From Pseudomonas pisciculturae (GTDB taxonomy: Bacteria > Pseudomonadota > Gammaproteobacteria > Pseudomonadales > Pseudomonadaceae), in contig NZ_JACVZE010000009.1 in assembly GCF_015461805.1 (NCBI RefSeq), positions 124,001-188,000 on the forward strand: a stretch of DNA of 64,000 nucleotides, read 5' to 3'. The stretch's first letter is position 1. Each line of letters starts with the position of its first letter. The position numbers and the translations under genes were made by a program. Below are positions 9,153 to 17,075 of the stretch, piece after piece. The notes under the pieces are model-generated. The model did no database searches, had not been told where the DNA came from, and saw only the letters and a program-made list of their open reading frames with translations.

Positions 9153-10808
9153 ATGAACCTGCATCAGTTCGCCGAAACCCACGACGTCACCAACCAGCCC
9201 CCGTCCCTGGACGGCACCAACCTTTACCGCATTGACGTGCCCCTTCAAGATTGGGCGCGGCGCTTTGGCGCGGGCTGGGCCGAAGGGCGCCTGGAGGCTT
9301 ACGGTGCACTGGCCGGCGGGCCGCTGATGGAGGCCGGGTTCCTGGCGAACCAGAACAAACCGGTGTTCAGCAGCCATGACCGTTACGGCCATCGTATCGA
9401 CCTGGTGGAGTTTCATCCGGCCTATCATGAGTTGATGCGCACCGCCGTCGAGCACGGCCTGCCGTCGCTGCCCTGGGCCCATCCGCAACCCGGCGCCCAT
9501 GTGGCGCGCGCCGCCTTGACCTATCTGCATAGCCAAGCCGAAGCCGGCACCGGGTGCCCGCTGACCATGACCTTTGCCTGCGTGCCGGCCCTGCGCCTGC
9601 AACCAGACCTTGCTGATACCTGGCTGCCGAAAATCCTCAGCACGCACTACGACCCGCGCAATGTCGGCATTGCTTATAAAAGCGGTGCCACTATCGGCAT
9701 GGCCATGACCGAGAAGCAAGGCGGCACCGATGTGCGCGCCAACACCACCCGTGCCTACCCGGTGGGTGCTGGCGGGCCGGGCCAAGCCTATGAGCTGGTG
9801 GGCCATAAATGGTTCTGCTCGGCGCCCATGTGTGATGCGTTCTTGACCCTGGCCCAGACTGACAAAGGCCTCACGTGCTTCCTGCTGCCCCGGCATCGCC
9901 CGGATGACACGCGCAACGAGTTCTACATCCAGCGCCTTAAAAACAAGCTCGGCAATTGCTCCAACGCCTCCAGCGAAGTGGAGTTCCGTGGCGCCCTGGC
10001 CTGGATGATCGGCGAAGAAGGCCGTGGCGTACCGACCATTATCGAAATGGTCGCCATGACCCGCTTCGACTGCATGGTCGGCTCCAGCGCCTTGATGCGC
10101 CAGGCGTTGACCCAGGCCAGCCATCATTGTGCTCACCGTTCGGTAGGTGGCCGTGTACTCAGCGAGCAACCGTTGATGCAAAACGTGCTGGCCGACCTGG
10201 CCCTGGAAAGCGAAGCCGCGTTGGCGTTGAGCATGCGCATGGGTCGCGCCCTGGACCACTTGGGGGATGAACAAGAAGCCAAGTTCGCTCGATTGGTGAC
10301 GGCGGTGGGCAAATATTGGATCTGCAAGCGTGCCCCGGCCATGATCAATGAAGCGGCCGAGTGCATGGGCGGTGCCGGGTATGTCGAGGACAGCATCCTG
10401 CCGCGCCTGTACCGTGAGGCGCCGGTGAATTCGACGTGGGAAGGTTCCGGCAATGTGCAGTGCCTGGACGTGCTGCGGGCCCTGTCCAAAGAGCCGGGCG
10501 TGTTGGAAGCGTTGTTTGTCGAACTGGGGGATGGGCATGGTGACAAGCGTCTGGCGCGGCATATCGAGCAGTTGAAGTCGGCGTTTATGGATACCCAGGA
10601 TATTCAGTACCGTGCGCGGCAGTTGACCGAGGATATTGCGCTGGCATTGCAGGCCAAGCTATTGCTGGAGGCGGGGAATGGGGCGGTGAGTGATGGGTTT
10701 ATTGCCAGTCGTCTTGGTGAGTCGTCTGGTCGCGTGTATGGCACCTTGCCACGCGGGGTGAATGTTGAGGCTATCGTCGCTCGCGCCACGCCCACTGTGT
10801 CTATGTAA
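9153..10808 (+). CDS. AidB-like acyl-CoA dehydrogenase
   Basis: FAD-dependent acyl-CoA dehydrogenase of 551 residues, most like the AidB/isovaleryl-CoA dehydrogenase branch. Visible motifs are AMTEKQGGTDVRANTT, the catalytic-region Arg-Tyr patch in LPRLYREAPVNSTWEGSGNV, and ECMGGAGYVED. AidB in E. coli belongs to the adaptive response to alkylation; the substrate here is unknown. The ATG at 9153 is set by a perfect AGGAGG eight bases upstream. It follows ladS in the same direction and is followed by a REPIN. Confidence 0.88.
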   Translation: MNLHQFAETHDVTNQPPSLDGTNLYRIDVPLQDWARRFGAGWAEGRLEAYGALAGGPLMEAGFLANQNKPVFSSHDRYGHRIDLVEFHPAYHELMRTAVEHGLPSLPWAHPQPGAHVARAALTYLHSQAEAGTGCPLTMTFACVPALRLQPDLADTWLPKILSTHYDPRNVGIAYKSGATIGMAMTEKQGGTDVRANTTRAYPVGAGGPGQAYELVGHKWFCSAPMCDAFLTLAQTDKGLTCFLLPRHRPDDTRNEFYIQRLKNKLGNCSNASSEVEFRGALAWMIGEEGRGVPTIIEMVAMTRFDCMVGSSALMRQALTQASHHCAHRSVGGRVLSEQPLMQNVLADLALESEAALALSMRMGRALDHLGDEQEAKFARLVTAVGKYWICKRAPAMINEAAECMGGAGYVEDSILPRLYREAPVNSTWEGSGNVQCLDVLRALSKEPGVLEALFVELGDGHGDKRLARHIEQLKSAFMDTQDIQYRARQLTEDIALALQAKLLLEAGNGAVSDGFIASRLGESSGRVYGTLPRGVNVEAIVARATPTVSM

Positions 10809-10821
10809 ATGTGGTCCAAGT

Positions 10822-10909
10822 GTGGGAGGGGGCTTGCCCCCGATAGCGGTGTGTCAGCTATGTATAGGCTTGCTGACACTCAGCCATCGGGGGCAAGCCC
10901 CCTCCCACA
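10822..10909. repeat. REPIN (gggggcttgcccccgat type)
   Basis: Inverted REP pair starting tgtgggagggggcttgcccc and ending in its reverse complement, with a spacer containing tgtgtcagct ... gctgacac. It lies between the acyl-CoA dehydrogenase gene and amn. Confidence 0.95.
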
Positions 10910-10989
10910 TTAATAATTGCATTCCAACTCCGGTGTTTCAGTAGGGCCGGGATACAGGCAAGATAAAGGCCTGCACGTCAGAACACAGG

Positions 10990-12462
10990 ATGCTTACCGT
11001 GACCGAAGCTTTTGTTGTCGTTCAAACCGCCGAAGAAGCCGTCGACCGGCTGGCGGCCCTGCATGAGCGGGCTACCGGCGCGCTCAACCAGGCCCTCAAG
11101 CAATACCTCAAAGACCGCGTCGAGCCCGACGCCGAGCAACGCGCGCTGTTTCGCTACCCAGAGCTGCGCCTGACCTACCACTGCCACGGCGAAGTCCCAC
11201 AGACCACCCGGGCGTATGCCAAGGTCCAGTTGCCGGGCACCTACAGCGTCACCGTCACCCATCCCGCCGCGTTCCGTAAATACCTGCTGGAACAACTGGT
11301 GCCGCTGATGCACGACTTCACCGTGACGGTGGAAGTGGGCGTCAGCCAACAGAACATTCCATACCCGTATGTGGTGGAGCAGGGCGACGAACTGGCCGGC
11401 TCCGGCGTGACCGCCGCCACCCTGGCCCGCGTATTCCCGAGCACCGACCTGTCGGCCGCCACCGATGGCATCGCCGATGGCCTGTACGACTGGGAAAACA
11501 CCGACCCGCTGCCCCTGGCATTGTTTGATGCCGCTCGTGTGGACTTCTCCCTGCGCCGCCTGGTGCACTACACCGGCAGCGACTGGCGCCATGTGCAGCC
11601 GTGGATTCTGCTGACCAACTACCACCGTTATGTCGACCAGTTCATCCTGCATGGCCTTGAACAACTGCGCAGCGACCCGCGCTTTATCCGCATGGTGCTG
11701 CCGGGCAACGTGGTGATCGACAAGAGCATGGACCACGGCGAAGCGTCGGCCATTGCCGCAGGCGTGGTGTGGCATCGTTACCAGATGCCGGCGTATCACT
11801 TGCAAGCCACCGACGGCCACGGCGTGACGCTGGTAAACATTGGCGTCGGCCCGTCCAACGCCAAGAACATCACCGACCACCTGGCCGTGCTGCGTCCGCA
11901 TTGCTGGTTGATGATTGGCCACTGCGGCGGCCTGCGCCAATCCCAGACCATCGGCGACTACGTACTGGCCCACGCCTATATGCGCCGCGACGGGATTCTC
12001 GACCGCGTGGTGCCGCCGAACATCCCGATCCCGGCCCTGGCGGAAGTGCAGATGGCGCTCCAGCAAGCGGCGGCCAACGTCACCGGCGAAAAAGGCGAAG
12101 AGCTGAAAAAGCGCCTGCGCACCGGCACCGTGCTGACCTACGACGACCGCAACTGGGAGCTGCGCTGGGCCCAGGAACGACCGCTGATCAACCTCTCTCG
12201 CGCCGTGGCCGTGGACATGGAAAGCGGCACCATCGCGGCCCAAGGTTATCGACTGCGCGTGCCGTATGGCACCTTGTTGTGTGTGTCGGACAAACCGCTG
12301 CACAGCGAAATCAAGCTGCCCGGCTCGGCTAACGCGTTCTATGAGCGTGCGGTCAGCCAGCACTTGAAGATCGGCATCGAGGCAGTGGATCTGTTGCGCA
12401 CCGAGCTCAACTCGCTGCACTCGCGCAAACTGCGCAGCTTCGACGAGCCGCCGTTCCGCTAA
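10990..12462 (+). CDS. amn: AMP nucleosidase
   Basis: Hydrolyses AMP to adenine and ribose-5-phosphate. The 490-residue protein has the N-terminal Amn domain (about 1-170) and a C-terminal nucleoside-phosphorylase-like domain with NIGVGPSNAKNITDHLAVLRP, GHCGGLRQSQ and AVDMESGTIAAQGYR. Length and motifs match E. coli Amn. It stands alone between a REPIN and an inverted repeat, and the gene downstream is an RNA pseudouridine synthase. Confidence 0.96.
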   Translation: MLTVTEAFVVVQTAEEAVDRLAALHERATGALNQALKQYLKDRVEPDAEQRALFRYPELRLTYHCHGEVPQTTRAYAKVQLPGTYSVTVTHPAAFRKYLLEQLVPLMHDFTVTVEVGVSQQNIPYPYVVEQGDELAGSGVTAATLARVFPSTDLSAATDGIADGLYDWENTDPLPLALFDAARVDFSLRRLVHYTGSDWRHVQPWILLTNYHRYVDQFILHGLEQLRSDPRFIRMVLPGNVVIDKSMDHGEASAIAAGVVWHRYQMPAYHLQATDGHGVTLVNIGVGPSNAKNITDHLAVLRPHCWLMIGHCGGLRQSQTIGDYVLAHAYMRRDGILDRVVPPNIPIPALAEVQMALQQAAANVTGEKGEELKKRLRTGTVLTYDDRNWELRWAQERPLINLSRAVAVDMESGTIAAQGYRLRVPYGTLLCVSDKPLHSEIKLPGSANAFYERAVSQHLKIGIEAVDLLRTELNSLHSRKLRSFDEPPFR

Positions 12463-12480
12463 GCGGTTGGGATGGTTATT

Positions 12481-12519
12481 TAACGGTCAGGCCACTAGCA
12501 TTGTCGGTCCTGACCGTTA
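12481..12519. repeat. perfect inverted repeat between amn and rluE
   Basis: taacggtcagg (12481-12491) and cctgaccgtta (12509-12519) are perfect 11-bp arms around a 17-base loop. No T tract follows, so it is a weak terminator candidate. It could instead be a protein-binding site or 5'-leader hairpin for rluE, whose ATG is 15 bases downstream. Confidence 0.7.
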
Positions 12520-12533
12520 GATGTTCCTTTGCC

Positions 12534-13169
12534 ATGTCCCGTCCTACTCGCCCCGATTCGCGCCGCCCTGGCGTGAAACCCCCGTACTCCGCTGCGCGCC
12601 GCGTTGCCAAGGCACCGCCGGCCGAGCCCAAGCTGATCTTGTTCAATAAACCCTTCGACGTGCTGACCCAGTTCAGCGACGAAGGCGGGCGCGCGACCCT
12701 CAAGGACTTTATCGATATCCCCGGCATCTACCCGGCAGGCCGCCTGGACCGTGACAGCGAAGGTTTGCTGCTGCTGACCAATGACGGCCAGCTACAGGCG
12801 CGGATTGCCGACCCCAAGCACAAACTGGCGAAAACCTACTGGGTGCAAGTCGAAGGCGAACCCACCGAAGAACAGTTGCAGCGCCTACGCGATGGCGTGG
12901 AATTGAACGACGGTATGACCTTGCCTGCCGAGGCTCGGCAGTTGGATGAGCCCGAGTTATGGCCGCGCAACCCGCCGGTACGGTTTCGTAAAAGCGTGCC
13001 CACGTCTTGGCTGGAATTGGTGATTCGTGAAGGGCGCAATCGCCAGGTACGACGCATGACCGCAGCGGTGGGCTTGCCGACGCTGCGCCTGGTGCGCGTG
13101 CGCATTGGGGATTGGTCAATCGATGGCCTGGACCAGGGCCAGTGGAAGGAAGTACCGGCGCGCCTATAG
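12534..13169 (+). CDS. rluE: 23S rRNA pseudouridine(2457) synthase RluE
   Basis: RsuA-family pseudouridine synthase of 211 residues. The catalytic Asp is in AGRLDRDSEGLL, and the protein also shows LFNKPFDVLTQFSDE, RNPPVRFRKSVPTSWL and EGRNRQVRRMTAAVGLPTLRLVR, all very close to my memory of E. coli RluE, which modifies U2457. The Pro/Arg-rich N-terminus (about 35 residues) is variable. The ATG at 12534 is preferred over the upstream TTG. Its stop overlaps the 3' end of the convergent DUF2788 gene by six bases. Confidence 0.9.
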   Translation: MSRPTRPDSRRPGVKPPYSAARRVAKAPPAEPKLILFNKPFDVLTQFSDEGGRATLKDFIDIPGIYPAGRLDRDSEGLLLLTNDGQLQARIADPKHKLAKTYWVQVEGEPTEEQLQRLRDGVELNDGMTLPAEARQLDEPELWPRNPPVRFRKSVPTSWLELVIREGRNRQVRRMTAAVGLPTLRLVRVRIGDWSIDGLDQGQWKEVPARL

Positions 13170-13382
13170 TGCGCCGGACTCGATCAGGCCAATCACCACG
13201 CTTTTAATGATGAACGCGGCCACGCCCAGCCCCAGCACGAAAAACAGGATGAACGAGCCAAAGCGACCGGCTTTGGACTTCTTTGCCAGGTCCCAGACGA
13301 TAAAGCCCATGAAAATGATCAGGATCGTGACCAGGCCGGTCATCATCCATTCTTCGAAGAGGGCGGGGTCGATGTTGTTCAT
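13164..13382 (-). CDS. DUF2788 small membrane protein
   Basis: 72-residue protein with two predicted transmembrane helices (MMTGLVTILIIFMGFIVWDL and SFILFFVLGLGVAAFIIKSV) separated by a basic cytosolic loop KKSKAGRFG. This fits the DUF2788 family of small inner-membrane proteins, whose function is unknown. The ATG at 13382 gives MNNIDPALFEEW. The 3' end overlaps the convergent rluE by six bases, so each transcript covers the tail of the other. Confidence 0.82.
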   Translation of the reverse strand: MNNIDPALFEEWMMTGLVTILIIFMGFIVWDLAKKSKAGRFGSFILFFVLGLGVAAFIIKSVVIGLIESGAL

Positions 13383-13465
13383 GGGGTATTTTTCCGACAA
13401 TACAGACGGGAAGTATAAGGCAGCGTGGCAGGCGCTATATTGACCTACGTCGTGCACGGTCAAAA

Positions 13466-13555
13466 TGTGGGAGGGGGCTTGCCCCCGATTGCAGTGTGTC
13501 AGTCAACACATGCATCAACTGACAGATTGCTATCGGGGGCAAGCCCCCTCCCACA
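13466..13555. repeat. REPIN (gggggcttgcccccgat type)
   Basis: Complete inverted REP pair between the DUF2788 gene and the Lrp-type regulator. The first copy is tgtgggagggggcttgcccc at 13466; the second ends in cctcccaca at 13555. Confidence 0.95.
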
Positions 13556-13572
13556 TTTGTCCTGCATTGATT

Positions 13573-14052
13573 TCAAGTGCGCAGGTGAGTCAGTGGCAAT
13601 TCGGTGCTATTGAGCACCTGGTTCAGCACAAAACTCGACCGCACACTGGTCACACCGTCGATACGCGTCAAATGCCCCAGCAGCAGCTTCTGGTAGTGAT
13701 CCATATCCGGCACCACCACTTTCAACTGATAGTCGGCATCCATCCCGGTCACCAGGCTGCATTCCAGCACTTGGGGCAGGGTGCGGATGGCCGCTTCGAA
13801 GTTCTCGAAACGCTCCGGGGTGTGCCGGTCCATGCCGATCAGCACGTAGGCGGTGAGGCTCAGGCCGAGCATCTTGCGGTCGAGCAGGGCGACCTGGCGG
13901 GCGATGTAGCCATCGTCCTCCAGCTGCTTGACCCGGCGCGAGCACGGTGACGGCGACAGGCCGATACGTTCAGCCAACTCCTGGTTGGAGATCCTCGCGT
14001 CGCGCTGCAATTCCGCCAAAATACTCAGGTCGTATCGGTCAAGCTTGCTCAT
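13573..14052 (-). CDS. Lrp/AsnC family transcriptional regulator
   Basis: 159-residue feast/famine regulator. An N-terminal winged HTH (about 5-55; LAERIGLSPSPCSRRVKQLEDDGYI) is joined to a C-terminal RAM effector-binding domain (about 70-145; VLECSLVTGMDADYQLKVVVPD). Proteins of this family form octamers and respond to amino acids. Neighbours do not reveal a target: the upstream gap is long and holds a probable small RNA rather than a divergent amino-acid gene. The position resembles P. aeruginosa PA3965. Confidence 0.92.
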   Translation of the reverse strand: MSKLDRYDLSILAELQRDARISNQELAERIGLSPSPCSRRVKQLEDDGYIARQVALLDRKMLGLSLTAYVLIGMDRHTPERFENFEAAIRTLPQVLECSLVTGMDADYQLKVVVPDMDHYQKLLLGHLTRIDGVTSVRSSFVLNQVLNSTELPLTHLRT

Positions 14053-14214
14053 TGGGTTGGCCTTTGTCGTAACTATTGCGGTGAATTATCCATGAAGGGT
14101 TAAAAATTGCGCAAGCACTGTTTATTGACGCAATCTTCGCAATCATCCGTCAGGCGCGGGCAGGTATCTTTATCAACAGAATCACCGCCTGGACAACAGT
14201 CCAAAGCAGCTCGC

Positions 14215-14367
14215 CCAATCAGGCCCGCTGCGGCCGCCACCCCAGCAGGGTTGAGCCGGCCTCCAGGCTGCACACTGCCCAGAAGGCGGCGTGAGGTGAG
14301 CCAACGCCACAAGCGTTGAGCCAGGACGAAGTTCTCAAGGGGTGGCCGACGGGTCACCCCTTTCTTT
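14215..14367 (+). ncRNA. candidate structured small RNA ending in an intrinsic terminator
   Basis: The 415-base gap between the Lrp gene and the DUF6515 gene contains successive hairpins on the plus strand: AGCC-GGCT at about 14254-14269, CAC.GCC-GGC.GTG at about 14271-14293, CAACGC-GCGTTG at 14302-14318, then the terminator at 14337-14367. This looks like a small RNA of roughly 150-200 nt. The 5' end is not defined and no known family (RsmX/Y/Z, PrrF, CrcZ, 6S, SRP) is recognised. A cysteine-rich minus-strand frame through the same DNA is the competing reading. Confidence 0.45.
14337..14367 (+). terminator. intrinsic terminator
   Basis: aaggggtg / caccccttt stem (14337-14344 with 14355-14362) around a 10-base loop, followed by tcttta. 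It lies 100 bases before the next ATG, so it must end something transcribed upstream on the plus strand or act as a leader attenuator for the DUF6515 gene. Confidence 0.75.
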
Positions 14368-14467
14368 ATGCCTGCGAAAAAGTTTCGCGTGACTGATAAC
14401 CTGTCCGAGAACCGGGCCGTGCTTTTCCAGTCTCATGAACAGGCCCTAAACCGCAGTGAGGAATAGC

Positions 14468-15508
14468 ATGAAGCGCATCTGGCGTTTGGCAGGTGTAGGT
14501 TTGCTGATGGCCGCCGTTGGCAACCACGTGTTGGCCGACGAGCGTGATAACGCGCCGCGTCCTGAAGGCGGTGGTCAGCATGAAAGAGGGCAAGGCAACA
14601 ATCAGCCGCGCCAGCAGCAAGCGCCTCGCCCCGAGAACGCCCAGGCGCGCCCGCAGAATCAGCAGTTTGAGCGGGCCGAGCAACAGCAGCGCAACGGCGG
14701 GCAGTGGCAAGGCCGCCCACAAAATGCCGAACAGCCGCGACCTGCGCCGCAGCCCTCGAACAATTTGCCGATCCAGAGTCGCCCCGATACCGTGCGCCAA
14801 ACCCAGGAGCCGCGTCAGGGCAACTACCGCGATATCCCGCGCCGCAATGACGGTAATCAGCATTGGGAAGCCGGGGGCCCAGGTTCGCGTCCGGGTAACA
14901 ATGGCGGCGGTTACAACAATAACCGTCCTGGCGACAACCGCTGGCCGGGCCGCCCGGATGGTCACGGCAATGGCTGGGGCCCTGGCCCGCAGCACCGCCC
15001 CGGCTACGTGATCGACCGCTTCCCCGACCGCAACTACCGCGTGCCTTACCGTGGCCAGGACTACTTCTTCTCTGGCGGCTATTGGTATCGCCCGCAAGGC
15101 CCGCGTTATGTCGTGGTAAGGCCGCCGTATGGCATTCGCGTGCAATACCTGCCCGATTACGCGCGGGAAGTGTGGGTGGGCAGCGCGCTGTTCTTCCTCG
15201 CCGCCGGTGCCTATTACACCTACGAAACCAGCTCCCAGCAGTACGTGGTGGTGCAACCGCCGACCGAAGTGCCGGTGGCCCAACCGGCGCCGCAAGGCAA
15301 TGGCTATGACGTGGTCGCTTACCCCGCCAACGGCCAATCACCGGCCCAGGTGCAGCAGGATGGTTACGACTGTTATCGCTGGGCCGTGCAGCAAAGCGGT
15401 TTCGACCCGCAGCAAGTCACCTACGCCCCAGACCCGGCGGTGGTGCAAACCTACCGCCAGGCTCAGGGCAACTGCCTGAGCAGTCGCGGTTATCAGGTGC
15501 AGTACTAA
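14468..15508 (+). CDS. secreted Q/N/R/G-rich protein, DUF6515-like
   Basis: 346-residue exported protein. A signal peptide (about 1-27, ending VLADE) is followed by a low-complexity Gln/Asn/Arg/Pro/Gly region (about 30-180), then a folded C-terminal part with repeated YVVV-PPYG, RVQYLPDYAREVWVGS, a short hydrophobic stretch (ALFFLAAGAYYTY), and a tail DGYDCYRWAVQQSGFDPQQ. The C-terminal half resembles DUF6515 proteins. Function is unknown; the arginine-rich disordered part suggests binding to polyanions or cell wall (inference). GAGGA precedes the ATG. The stop overlaps the convergent fieF gene by four bases. Confidence 0.75.
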   Translation: MKRIWRLAGVGLLMAAVGNHVLADERDNAPRPEGGGQHERGQGNNQPRQQQAPRPENAQARPQNQQFERAEQQQRNGGQWQGRPQNAEQPRPAPQPSNNLPIQSRPDTVRQTQEPRQGNYRDIPRRNDGNQHWEAGGPGSRPGNNGGGYNNNRPGDNRWPGRPDGHGNGWGPGPQHRPGYVIDRFPDRNYRVPYRGQDYFFSGGYWYRPQGPRYVVVRPPYGIRVQYLPDYAREVWVGSALFFLAAGAYYTYETSSQQYVVVQPPTEVPVAQPAPQGNGYDVVAYPANGQSPAQVQQDGYDCYRWAVQQSGFDPQQVTYAPDPAVVQTYRQAQGNCLSSRGYQVQY

Positions 15509-16398
15509 GGCGTGTTGCCAGTGACCACTTCCCGCGGGTCGGCGTGCACCAGCACTTCGGCACGTGGGTAGGCGTGGTGAATGGCATCGGCGGCCTGGTC
15601 GCTGATGCCGTGGGCCACTGACAAGGTCAATTCCCCCGGCAACTCCAGGTGCAGCTGCACAAACCAGTGGCTGCCCGAAATACGCGTGCGCAAGTCATGG
15701 GCGCCCAACACTCCGGGTACGCCACGGGCCAGTTCCAGCATGTGCTGGCTGACGTCTGGCGGCAGTTCCTCGTCCATCAATACCGCAAAGCTTTCACGGG
15801 CGATCTGGATCGCGCTCCACAAGATGTAGGCGGCGATACCCAGGCCGAACCAGGCGTCCACTTGATGAAAACCGAAACCCGCCAGTACCAAGGCCACCAG
15901 GATGCTGCCGTTGAGCATCAAGTCCGATCGGTAATGCAGGGAGTCGGCGCGTACCGCGTTGGAGCCGGTTTCGCGGATCACCCGGTGTTGCAGCATCAGC
16001 AGCGCGACCGTCAGCACCAGCGAAAAGATGATCACGCCAATGCTCAACCACGGTGCGCCTACGGGCTCCGGATGCTGCAAGCGGTCATAGGCCTGGAACG
16101 CGATCAACACCGCACTGCCGGCGATAAACAGCGCCTGGGCCATGCCCGACAACGATTCCGCCTTGCCATGGCCGTAACGGTGATCGTCGTCCGCCGGGCG
16201 CAGGGCGTAATGCACCGCGACCAGGTTCAGCAGCGAGGTCACGCCGTCCAGCAGCGAGTCGGTCAACCCGGCGAGCATGCTCACCGAGCCGCTGAGCCAC
16301 CAGGCGATGGCCTTGGTGATAATCAGCGCACAGGCCACGCCCACCGAAGCGCGCGTGGCCAGGCGTAACAGCCTGGCGTGTTCGGGGCTGCTGGTCAT
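15505..16398 (-). CDS. fieF: cation diffusion facilitator, FieF/YiiP type
   Basis: 297-residue inner-membrane divalent-cation/proton antiporter. Six helices occupy about residues 15-205, with the metal-site pairs DSLLDG (helix 2) and HYRSDLMLNG (helix 5). A C-terminal cytosolic metallochaperone-like domain follows (HDLRTRISGSHWFVQLHLELPG), with several His and Asp residues. This is the YiiP/FieF architecture (zinc/iron efflux); the actual metal is not determined by sequence. The lipoprotein gene upstream ends 3 bases before its ATG region, so the two may be co-transcribed. Confidence 0.92.
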   Translation of the reverse strand: MTSSPEHARLLRLATRASVGVACALIITKAIAWWLSGSVSMLAGLTDSLLDGVTSLLNLVAVHYALRPADDDHRYGHGKAESLSGMAQALFIAGSAVLIAFQAYDRLQHPEPVGAPWLSIGVIIFSLVLTVALLMLQHRVIRETGSNAVRADSLHYRSDLMLNGSILVALVLAGFGFHQVDAWFGLGIAAYILWSAIQIARESFAVLMDEELPPDVSQHMLELARGVPGVLGAHDLRTRISGSHWFVQLHLELPGELTLSVAHGISDQAADAIHHAYPRAEVLVHADPREVVTGNTP

Positions 16399-16401
16399 GG
16401 C

Positions 16402-16821
16402 TTAGGCAGCCGACTTCAGGCCGAGGGCTGCCAGTTGTTGCACGCTGCCCTTGAACTGGATCATGCGCGGGTCGTCCAGCGGCAGGCGGTGGCCGGTTTC
16501 TTTCTGGATGATGGTTTGCAGCTTGACGTTGTCGACCTTGCCGTCGGCGCCGATGGCTTCATGGAGTTTTGCCGGGTCGACCTGGGCAGTCTTGCCCGGC
16601 TCGAAGTAGATGGCGCCGGTGGCGAAGTCCACACCGAAGGCGATCAGGCCAGGGATCACGTAGAACAACAGGCCGATGGCATCGAGCACGACTACGGTGG
16701 GGTCGATCTTGCCGTCGATCTGGCCACGGCGGTCGGGGAAGAAGATCGAACCGCAGGCCGTCAGTTGGCTCAACAGGGTGACGGCGAGGACACCGCCGAT
16801 GACACGGGAAGCGATACGCAT
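16402..16821 (-). CDS. small lipoprotein of unknown function
   Basis: 139-residue predicted lipoprotein with a type II signal peptide (lipobox LTAC, acylated Cys about 23). The mature part starts GSIFFPDRRGQIDGKIDP, contains a hydrophobic segment (VVVLDAIGLLFYVIPGLIAFGVDFATGAIYF), and ends in a soluble part with DPAKLHEAIGADGKV. No family function is known to me; the position corresponds to P. aeruginosa PA3962. It lies directly upstream of the FieF-type exporter on the same strand. Confidence 0.85.
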   Translation of the reverse strand: MRIASRVIGGVLAVTLLSQLTACGSIFFPDRRGQIDGKIDPTVVVLDAIGLLFYVIPGLIAFGVDFATGAIYFEPGKTAQVDPAKLHEAIGADGKVDNVKLQTIIQKETGHRLPLDDPRMIQFKGSVQQLAALGLKSAA

Positions 16822-16887
16822 GGGGGAATCTCCAGAACATGTTTAAAGGTGACTATAAGCTAGATCTACCGGGCGACACTGAACCAA

Positions 16888-16976
16888 TGTGGGAGGGGGC
16901 TTGCTCCCGATGACAGTGTGTCAGGCAACTTATTTGTTACTGATACACCGCTATCGGGAGCAAGCCCCCTCCCACA
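16888..16976. repeat. REPIN (gggggcttgctcccgat variant)
   Basis: Inverted pair with cores ggcttgctcccgat and atcgggagcaagcc. Both arms carry the compensating C-to-T/A change relative to the gcccccgat type, so the paired stem is preserved. It lies between the divergent lipoprotein gene and hrpB. Confidence 0.93.
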
Positions 16977-17075
16977 TTAGGACAGTGTTCACCGCCCGGC
17001 TCAGCGGTGTTTCTATGACCAGCGCCGGCACTCAGCAGTTCGCCGTTATACTCGCCGCTCTGCTTTGGAGCCAGT

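Noticed and set aside
10978..12420. Long open frame antisense to amn (480 codons)
   Set aside because: It is the high-GC shadow of amn: the sense strand has full family identity and the antisense translation has no domain-like pattern. Similar shadows antisense to rhlE (26006-27877), the quinate-module MFS gene and the cio genes were dismissed for the same reason.
13171..13470. Insertion sequence or integrase remnants around the repeats
   Set aside because: No transposase-like translation, target-site duplication or terminal inverted repeat other than REP arms was found here or elsewhere in the window.
14100..14367. Identification of the small RNA as RsmX, RsmY or RsmZ
   Set aside because: Only one or two GGA triplets are present, not in repeated hairpin loops, and there is no GacA box (tgtaag...cttaca) upstream.
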